A stretch of 64,000 nt of DNA from contig NW_024465665.1 in NCBI RefSeq assembly GCF_017591425.1, forward strand, positions 87,740 to 151,739, written 5' to 3'. Shown one piece after another: positions 56,301 through 64,000 of this stretch. This stretch comes from Ochotona curzoniae. Lineage: Eukaryota > Chordata > Mammalia > Lagomorpha > Ochotonidae. Both the position numbers and the translations under genes were made by a program. The notes below the pieces were generated by a model. That model was given only the letters and a program-made list of their open reading frames with translations. It made no database searches and was not told the origin of the DNA. Positions within the stretch are counted from its first letter, which is position 1; every line of letters begins with the position of its first letter.

Positions 56301-57953
56301 ACTACTAAATCTAAAAAAAATCTAAAAAAAAAATAAACTAAAAATAAAAAAATCTAAAAACTAACTAAAAAAAAAAAATCTAAAACTAAAAAACTAAACT
56401 AAAAAACTAAAAAAACTAAACTAAAAAAACTAAAAAAAAACTAAACTAATCTAAAAAAAAATAAAACTAAAAAAACTAAATCTAAAACTAAAAAAAAAAT
56501 CTAAAAACTAAAATCTAAAAAATACTAAAAAACTAAAATCTAAAAAAATAAAAAACTAAAAAAAAAAACTACTAAAAAATAAAACTAAAAATCTAAAAAA
56601 CTAAACTAAAAATAAAACTAAAAAAAATCTACTAAAAAAAAAAAAACTAAAAATCTAAAAAAAAACTAAACTAAAAAAATCTAAAAATAAAAAAACTAAA
56701 AAAATCTAAAAAAAAAAATCTAAAAAATAAAAACTAAACTAACTAAAAAAATCTAAACTAAAAAAAAACTAAAACTAAAAAAAAAAACTAAAACTAAAAA
56801 TCTAAAAAAAAAAAATCTAAAACTAAAAAAAAACTAAAAAAAAACTAAAAAAAAAAATCTAATCTAAAACTAAAAAAAAAAAATCTAAAACTAAAACTAA
56901 ACTAAAAAACTAAAAAAAAAACTAAAAAAAAAAATCTAAAAAACTAAATCTAAAAAAAAAAACTAAAAAAAAAAAAAACTAAAAAAATCTAAATCTAAAA
57001 CTAAAACTAAAAAACAACTAAAACTAAAAATCTAAAAAAAAAACTACTAAAACTAAAAAAATACTAAAATCTAAAAAAAAAATCTAAAATAAAAAAAACT
57101 AAAAAACTAAAAAAAAAAAAACTAAAAACTAAACTCTAAAAAAAAAAACTAAATCTAAAAAAACTAAAACTAAAAAAAACTATAAAACTACTAAAAAAAA
57201 AAATCTAAAAAAAAAATAAAAAAACTAAAATCTAAAAACTAAAAAAAACTAAAAAAAAAAAAAAACTATACTAAAAAACTAAAAAAACTAAATCTAACTA
57301 AAACTAAAACTAAAAAAAATCTAAAAAAAAAAATATCTAAAATAAAAACTAAAAAACTAAACTAAAAAAAAAAACTAAAATAAAAAAATCTAACTAAAAA
57401 AAACTAAAAAACTACTAAAAAAAAAAACTAAAATCTAAAAAAAAAAACTAAAAACTAAAAATAAAAAACTCTAAAAAATCTAAAAAACTAAAAAAAAAAC
57501 TAAAAAAACTAAAAAAATAAAAATCTAAAAAAAAAAAACTAAAAAAATAAAAATAACTAAAACTAAAAAAAAAACTAATCTAAAAAAAATCTAAAACTAA
57601 AAATCTAAAACTAAAAAAAAAAACTAAAAAAACTAAAAAAACTAAAAAAAAAAAAACTAAAAAACTAAAAAAAAAACTAAAAAAACTAAAAAAAAAAAAC
57701 TAAAAAAAACTAAAAACTAAAATAAAAAACTAAAAAAACTAAAAAAAAAAAACTAACTAAAAAAAACTAAAATAAACTAAAAAATCTAAAAAAAAATCTA
57801 AAATCTAAAAAAAATAAAAAAACTAAAAAAAAAAATCTAAAAAAAATCTAATAAAAAAAAAAATCTAACTAAAAAAAAACTAAAAAAAAAAACTAAAAAA
57901 ACTAAAAAAAACTAACTAAAAAATAAAAATCTAAAAAAAACTAAAAATAAAAC
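50391..57953. repeat. G-free low-complexity tract of CTA(n) and TCTA(n) units
   Basis: About 7.56 kb containing only A, C and T on plus. I see no G between the last telomere-like unit (about 50384) and the CTGGCC at 57953. C occurs almost only in CT, as CTA followed by 2 to about 17 A, or TCTA plus A; rare exceptions are ACAAC near 53696 and 57013 and AACAAT near 55756. It follows the telomere-like tract without a boundary element and shares its CTAA core. Either a genuine A-rich derivative of telomeric repeat or an erroneous consensus. No coding potential: stops are everywhere. Confidence 0.9.
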
Positions 57954-59417
57954 TGGCCAACATTTGGCCAGCGTTGGGGAACAGACCAGGCAGCATCAGT
58001 TCCACACCCATCCACTGGCAAAATCTGCGCCCCAGCAAAGAGTGTGGGTCAAGCCAAGGTTTTGCCGCGGGACCAACCAGAGCAAATAAAAGAATGCCCG
58101 GTTGCGCTTGCCTGTCTGTTAGTGAGCCTAGCACCCAACCCAGCACGAATGAGGACCGGACGGGAGGGGGCCGGAGCCAGGCAGGGGGAAATATGGGAGG
58201 TTTCCATTGGTGGACGCTCCTCCCCTGGAGAGCCAGGGCTGGGGTGGGGGCCGGCCGACCAGACTAGGCGGGCTCCACACCCCTGTCCGCCTCCGTGGCC
58301 TAGATATCCAGGCCAACGCCACCGAGGCGACAGAGTATTCCTCACTGCTTGCCACACAATTAGCGTGGGGAGAGGGAGGGTGGACCTTCGCCGCAGCATC
58401 AGTGGAAGAAGCTGCATGGGGGGTAATTCTGTACATGTTCACACACCAGAACCACCAGGGAGACGGCTAAACCCGCAAGAGAGATCTGTGAGCAAAATAG
58501 GCACTTTCCTCATGGGCAACCCCTCCCCCAGGCGGCCGCAATGTCGCGCCAGGAAGCTGCAATGGTAGACCAGAGAAGGAGGCATCAACAACCTCTGTGC
58601 GGGCTGGCTAGTTTAGCTGGTTCGATGGCACCCAGCATCCATTCCCCATTGAATGCTACGAAGCCCAAATGGGATGTCAGACAGATAGAGACTCGGGTTC
58701 TGTTACACATACTACAAACCAGGGGTAGGGGGCTCGCCAGGTGGGGTCAGTTGTGGGTTGCACCACACTGCAGCCGCACCCACTGGATAAAGCGAGGGCC
58801 GAGTCTGTAGTGGGCAGACCCAGGAGGACTGCCCCACCTTATTTGTTTCCGTGGATGTCGGGGCTGGACACAGACCCAACTCGCCCTTGCACACCCCCGC
58901 TGATAAAACGATGGACTGTGCTGGGCCCTGTGCTTGCTCAGACATCCCCGCCTCGATCTGGGACCCTCATCCGCCCACAGAATTCTTTGAGGCGCTCCCC
59001 CATGAAATGGGACTCAGCCCCCTACACCCCACACAAGACAGAGGGAAGAAAACAGGTCAATCCACCACCTCAGTATATGTTGGCAGTTAAATACTGGGCA
59101 AAAGGAGATTATGCACTAGTCACTATTGGATTTACATGATCTCGTTGTGCTAGGAGTGGTGAGCTTGGCGCATTCCTCCCAGGTGACATATATCACCACC
59201 CACATGAGCAATTATCTCCGAGCATGCCCCACAACCGGACAGGGGTGGTGAGTGGGCGGCTGGGTGGGGGCTTCTCCCTCAGATTCACCTTTACTTCCGA
59301 TACATGACGGAACCCCTCCTGGTCTCTCCACATTCCTATAGCCCTTTAACTTTATTCCCTAATTAACTCTGTAACTGAAAGATCACCAAATACAATAACA
59401 AATGAAACAAAAAAAAA
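57954..59417 (+). mobile_element. VNTR-bearing retroelement, copy F
   Basis: GC-rich degenerate units (CCATCCACTGG, GAGCCAGGGCTGGGGTGGGGGCC, GTCTGTAGTGGGCAGACC) run to about 58980. The 3' domain follows (CACATGAGCAATTATCTCCGAGCATGCCCCACA, GGCTGGGTGGGGGCTTCTCCCTCA, CATTCCTATAGCCCTTTAAC), ending in an A run at about 59408. This aligns with the reverse complement of 32838-33090. More diverged than copies A-C, and its 5' part is cut off at the G-free tract. Confidence 0.6.
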
Positions 59418-60129
59418 ATATAATCTTGGTTGCTGTTTTGAAGGACCTTCGACATAGAGTACGGACGCTGATGTTTCCCTAGTTACCGGGACGTGGGCGG
59501 CCACCACGTGACTACACCCAGCGATATTGCCTGCCTGATGGGAAGCCAAGGCCTGAATGAGCAAATATGTACACCGATAGAAACATTTTCCTTGCCCTAT
59601 CAGAGCTTTACAGGACTGCTGCAGCACCCACATACCGGGGTATAAACTTTTGTTTTTGCTACCCAGCTTGTCTTTCCCACTTGTCCCGTCCCCTCCTCAC
59701 CTGCTCAGTTCTGTCCAGCTCTGCAAAGGCCAGGCATGGACTGGCCATCATTTACACTCCCATATGTCTAACTGGGTATGTTATTTCATTCACAGGTGGT
59801 CATTAAATACACAAGTTTATAGGTGCATGAAGATGCTGTCGTGTTTTGGGACCCCCTACCCCCCTGTGTGGCGCCTGGGTTATCCGGCTCCTCTCTGCGC
59901 CACTGCACATCTGCAATGATTGCTGGCCCGGCTGAACTGCGTGAGCATGCACGCCCTCGTCTAGCTCCTTCTTCTAAAAGTCCTCTTCACTGAGTTACTC
60001 TAAACTGTCCTAGCTCACATCTGCCAGTCTTGTTCATAATGCGAAACAACATTTTTTTTCTGCCTCTCAATAAGAGCACATTGCTCAAGATAAGCAAGCT
60101 ATGCCTAAGTTTCACACTTTCTGAAAATC
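59418..60129. other. Unrecognised DNA
   Basis: No gene or family recognised between copy F and the next L1 3' region. Confidence 0.3.
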
Positions 60130-60570
60130 TTCCCTGCATCATACGCAACATCGAGTAGGCATCATTTTCTTCACGAAGGTACCCCAAGATTTTTATTCTT
60201 TTACATTTCTTCAGTGACACATAAGTCCTACAGTCGATGATAATTCACTACATGGTGTTTCATTTCTTTTGTTTTACTCAGCTTTATTATTTTGTTTTTT
60301 TAGACTTTTTATTCTCAGGGGACTTACAGTCACTCTGTACTGGGGCTCTCCTATCTAGCCGATGTTATTTTCTTCAAGTCATTCTGTATTTTATATCCCC
60401 TATTACAGAATATATTGTGGCTTATATATACCGTGCACTATCGAAATGTGTAATAGGGACACTCATCTGCCGATGTCCCGGCACAAACTGCCGACTGCCT
60501 CTGTATCCCCGCTCTCCCACTATGACTCCCCTGAAACTGTTAACTATATTTGCCACTAAGAGAGAAATAG
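60130..60570 (+). mobile_element. Diverged LINE-1 3' region, plus
   Basis: GGCATCATTTTCTTCACGAAGG, TACATTTCTTCAGTGACACATAAG, TTATTATTTTGTTTTTTTAGACTTTTTATTC and CTCTCCTATCTAGCCGATGT follow the order of 30560-30780 in the L1 at 28165-31125, with many substitutions. No coding sequence. Confidence 0.5.
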
Positions 60571-61332
60571 AGCCTTTAATAATCTGAAATGGCCACCCAA
60601 GCCGGCCCACTTTAGGTACCAATCCAGCCACATTTACTCTGATAGGACAATATCTAATAATGGCCCCATTAATGTGTATTATGGCGGCTTTGCCTATATA
60701 TACACACTATGTATATATTGTTCATACTCTCCATAGAATCTGACTTTATTTTCTGTTACCAGTAAATGTACACCCCACGATTCCTTAAACTTGGCACTCT
60801 CCAAACATCTTGACACATCGCCTCAGACACATGTGACAAATAGCCCCTTATACTTGCCTCACCCAACGCGCCTACACCCCCAGATAGCTATCCCCTTGGG
60901 TAAGATATCGACCCCAATTGAAGGAAACTGGCACCCATAGTACAATAGAGCTCCAGTGGAAATAGCGGTTTATGCTTATTTGCCACTGCAACCTACCATG
61001 ATTACCTTTCTTTCCAAGTCCTACAGACACTCCCTGTGCTTTCAAGTGACCACGAACATAGGCACCCCTTCCTACATGCTGCCTGTTCCATAGGACCAAA
61101 CCAGTCTGGGTATTGCAAACCTTCACGTACTCAAACTATTCCGATAACATCTCTTACGACCCCTACACCACCTGGCGCGCCCCAATGTACCAATATGCTC
61201 ACCCAAACCACTTCATTACTTTTGTGATTGTATCTGATTTCCCTGAGTCAGATCATCGATCATTTTTCACATATCCGATGAGCTTTTTGAGTCTATGGCT
61301 AATGCACTGATAATCATTTCAAATGAAGCTAA
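60571..61332. other. Unrecognised DNA
   Basis: No family recognised; short frames only. Confidence 0.3.
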
Positions 61333-61655
61333 GGGTCCTCGCAAGGTAGCCTGTGGTAGAGTACCTCATTTGCTTGTGCCAGGATCCCAATGGCAAATGG
61401 TTCATTTTCCAGCTGCTCACTCCAGCTTGTGACCAACGAAAGAGTAGAGGTGGTCAACACCTTGGGAAATCTCCATCAACATGGTTCGGTGGAAGAACGA
61501 ATATTCCTGACACTGGTGCCTGGGTTCATATCAGCTCAGTTCCCAGTCCACTGTTTGACTTGAGAATGCACAGCCAGATGAAAGATTCTTTACTTTTGTC
61601 TCTCCTTCTTCATAAGTCTGACATTACAATAACACCTCAATAAAAAAAAAACAAC
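61333..61655 (+). mobile_element. C-type SINE, plus, strongly diverged
   Basis: AAGGTAGCCTGTGGTAGAG (head), TTGTGCCAGGATCCCAATGG, CAGCTGCTCACTCCAGCTTGTG, CACCTTGGG, GATGAAAGATTCTTTACTTTTGTCTCTCC, TAAGTCTGACATTACAATAA and a poly(A) tail at about 61641. Order is right but divergence is high. Confidence 0.68.
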
Positions 61656-61879
61656 AAACAATGTACATAAATTAACTGAGCTGAAACTCACCGAACAATC
61701 CTACCCCAATTTACCTCATATTCTCCTCAGCAATGGTGCCTGCTCCTCAGGACAGATCACTGGGTCCCTTCTAATTGCTATGGCCAGTCAAGCCTCTCCA
61801 TACATTTTGTAACAAGAAAGGTCGCAGCACCAATTTATCCCCACTACAGTAAGACACACTTTTAACGAAGCACATTCGC
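61656..61879. other. Short unrecognised spacer
   Basis: No family or coding sequence recognised between the two SINEs. Confidence 0.3.
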
Positions 61880-62160
61880 TGGGTCTGGTGTGGTAGTCTC
61901 GTCACTCAGTCATTGTCTTGCATGAGCTGGCATCTCATGTGGGTGGTAGTAGCTATATGTCCCAATTGTTCATGTGCCTTCTCGTTCTCCTCTTGCGGCG
62001 TGGGAAGGCCGAAGAGGATGGCCAGGTCTTGGGCCCCGGTCCCCGCAAGCCCGACTGCAAACTCTTGTGCTCCTGGCTTGGACTGGCTAGTGTCCCTGGC
62101 CATTATGGCCACTTTGGAACGTGCCCAGGTGACTATTGTGGGCGCCAGGCGCACTGAAAA
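61880..62160 (+). mobile_element. C-type SINE, plus, strongly diverged
   Basis: GGTCTGGTGTGGTAGTCTCGTCACT (head), GTCTTGCATGAGCTGGCATCTCATGTGGG, GAGGATGGCCAGGTCTTGGG, CTTGTGCTCCTGGCTTGGACTGG, GGCCATTATGGCCACTTTGG. The 3' end is missing. Confidence 0.65.
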
Positions 62161-63475
62161 AAGTATTTCACCGGTGGAGGAATGACATTACATGCCGGCC
62201 TTCATAGTAACACAGTCACTATACTTGCAGGTAAAGGCGGGGGCACCACTTAGCAGGTGGAGTGGGAAATTGCGAATCTTTTCTGGGGTCAGGCCAGTGC
62301 CTCCACCCACATGGGACACTGGCTGGGCTGGTTACCATGAACTACCACCACCACACCATCCACCGAGTTCAACAGTAAAGGTCGGACTGGGGCCCTGTCT
62401 GGCAGGGGGCACTAACGATTCTACTACCATTCAGGTCTTCACGTAGAAGGGGCAAGGTAATGTTAGGCTGGGCACCGATACCAACACAGCCTGCCCAAAG
62501 AACACAGCTGTGGGCGGCAGCTTCTTTGGGGGAAAGATATGGGTATGTCTTGTGGACACTGCAATTTCCTCTGAGTTTGCTCAACAAGCTGGGCGTTGCC
62601 CATGGAGCCTGCTGAAACACAACACGGCCCACTCCACAGGACACATCTGGTCCAGGTTGCAGCATAGCCGCCGTCGGCTGCACCACAACACGACACACAG
62701 GCAACCATGGTGGGGGCCAGGCTTAGTATTGGTTTTATTAGTGTCACTGTGATTGGATGCAGTTCCCACCTGATGTGTGTTTGAGGGCTGACTGGGGGGA
62801 TGGTATGGCTGGATTTCCTCACACCAGATCTATTGGTTTGCATAAGAGATATGACTAGCGACAAAACTGATCCAGCAATTGCAACTCCCATTGTGTGCAT
62901 AGGCTCATGCGCGTGACAGACTGAGCTGGATCCTGTACTGGCAAGTGCACACGAGTCAAGGCTGAGATTTCCTCAGATTAAAGTTTATTAGTGATCCCTT
63001 CCACTGAACTGATGCACTCAGAATTCCAACCACAGGGAGAAATGTGAGATCTGTGCTCTGACTTTGGAGTGCATGTGTCAGAATTGAGCCTCCACAATGC
63101 TGAAGAGGGAGCAGTGGACACCATGCTCAGATGCACATGGGGAATATGGCAGTCCATTGGGGCCTGCAGAGGACATCTATTAACATAGCAGATGAAGGAG
63201 GGCAGAACAAATTGGACAGCTACAACAGCCATGCATTGACAGCAAGGATCTGGGTGAATGTTGACTGTAATGGACTATGTCAACCAACAGACCTTGGAAG
63301 GGTATTTTATGGAAACCACTTGAACAGAAACGTCAGAGCAAGTTCCACCTTGGGGACCCTGGAAAATCAGATGAACATTCCCAGGTTTCGGGGATGTTGA
63401 GGATTCTGGGTTTGGCATCTCTCCTTCTTTCCCTCTTTCCCGGACAGAAAAAGAAGAAATTTTGTAAACAGTAGT
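62161..63475 (+). mobile_element. VNTR-bearing retroelement, copy E
   Basis: GC-rich units (about 62220-62900) lead into a 3' unique domain: GTGCATAGGCTCATG, TTGGAGTGCATGTGTCAGA, GGACACCATGCTCAGATGCACATGG, CAGTCCATTGGGGCCTGCAGAGGACATCT, GAAACCACTTGAACAG. This aligns with 26780-27240 of copy B and the reverse complement of copies A and C. The tail is purine-rich (AGAAAAAGAAGAAAT, about 63450) rather than a pure A run. Confidence 0.62.
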
Positions 63476-64000
63476 CTCATCCACTTTGCTCGCATTCACG
63501 ACTCTTCCTAGCTTATCAGTGTCCACATGTGCATGCACCCTTCGCAACTGTGTAAACACCATCAAAATTAAATTCTAATAAAAAACCACAAGAAATGAAC
63601 TACTGTGATTCAACACACATAATGCATAGTATAATTTTATCTCAACCAAAGCACACTCTTATTTTCAACTATACTTTTTATTAACAAATGAGAAACAACC
63701 GACCATCTGGAGAAATATAAAAATCAAAAGTTTTCACTCAATCTGGTCAACCCGTAAACAACAAGAGTAAAAGTATCCGATAAGCAACCTAATTACTAAT
63801 CTGCAAGTCACAGAAAAGTAAGACACCAAGTATGGGAAGAGTAAAAGGAAATTCAAACTAAAAATTAGTGACAAAATGAAAAAAATATATATACCAACCA
63901 ATAATCAAGATAAAATAAACACTCAGTTTTAAGATAAATCAAAATTAATATCTTGTAGATTTAAAAAGTGGACTCAAGTACATAACATAAAAAAGAAGAG
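63476..64000. other. AT-rich unrecognised DNA at the window end
   Basis: AT-rich, A-heavy on plus from about 63560. No gene or family recognised. Confidence 0.3.

Noticed and set aside
50391..57953. Possible CRISPR-like or satellite array with regular spacing
   Set aside because: Unit length varies freely (CTA plus 2 to about 17 A) with no constant spacer or repeat; it is low-complexity sequence rather than a repeat-spacer array.
58044..58568. 174-codon plus-strand frame after the G-free tract
   Set aside because: Lies in GC-rich VNTR units of copy F with several overlapping frames on both strands; Pro/Gly/Arg-rich from composition, no domain.

Overview
The window looks like gene-poor, repeat-dense mammalian DNA. 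Tail-to-head tRNA-derived SINEs of the lagomorph C-repeat type (Pol III box A/box B, then a 3' end of CTCTGTATATC...TTTCC plus an A-rich tail) occur more than twenty times on both strands. With the lagomorph-like L1 3' ends they point to a lagomorph. The young SINE copies differ from the rabbit form I know, so a pika (Ochotona) is my best inference. I found no intact host gene, no convincing spliced exon, no tRNA/rRNA gene and no prokaryotic feature. Nearly all open frames are short and accidental.

Layout. 1-2.8 kb: one SINE in otherwise unrecognised DNA. 2.8-7.5 kb: a minus-strand copy of a GC-rich, internally repetitive (VNTR-like) retroelement whose 3' tail was split by a class II endogenous retrovirus (2866-4104, two LTRs, env-TM remnant, 6-bp target duplication). 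7.5-13.2 kb: SINEs and unrecognised DNA. 13.2-16.7 kb: a minus-strand, 3'-truncated betaretrovirus-like provirus with one LTR, a primer-binding site matching tRNA-His, gag, dUTPase-protease and the N-terminal half of RT. 16.7-23.6 kb: ancient and unrecognised DNA, LTR-like repeats, a CTCF-like motif, and the younger SINEs. 23.6-31.1 kb: a plus-strand VNTR-element copy fused to an L1 3' end, then an L1 with a 5' end, ORF1 and a deleted ORF2. 32.8-36.3 kb: another minus-strand VNTR-element copy with an internal duplication. 37-48.7 kb: dense old SINE and L1 fragments.

48.69-50.39 kb is a degenerate telomere-like (CCCTAA-type) tract. It runs directly into about 7.56 kb (50.39-57.95 kb) of low-complexity sequence made only of A, C and T, in units of CTA(n) or TCTA(n), with no G at all. 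From 57.95 kb the sequence returns to diverged VNTR elements, an L1 3' end and SINEs.

The retroelements form a nested history rather than a pathway. L1-type machinery presumably mobilised the SINEs and the VNTR element (A-rich tails, target duplications), and two class II retroviruses integrated and decayed. The most unusual items are the telomere-like/G-free block, the recurrent VNTR-bearing retroelement (six copies here), and the betaretrovirus-like provirus with a tRNA-His primer site. All family assignments were made by eye without database searches, and element boundaries are approximate unless a duplication is quoted.
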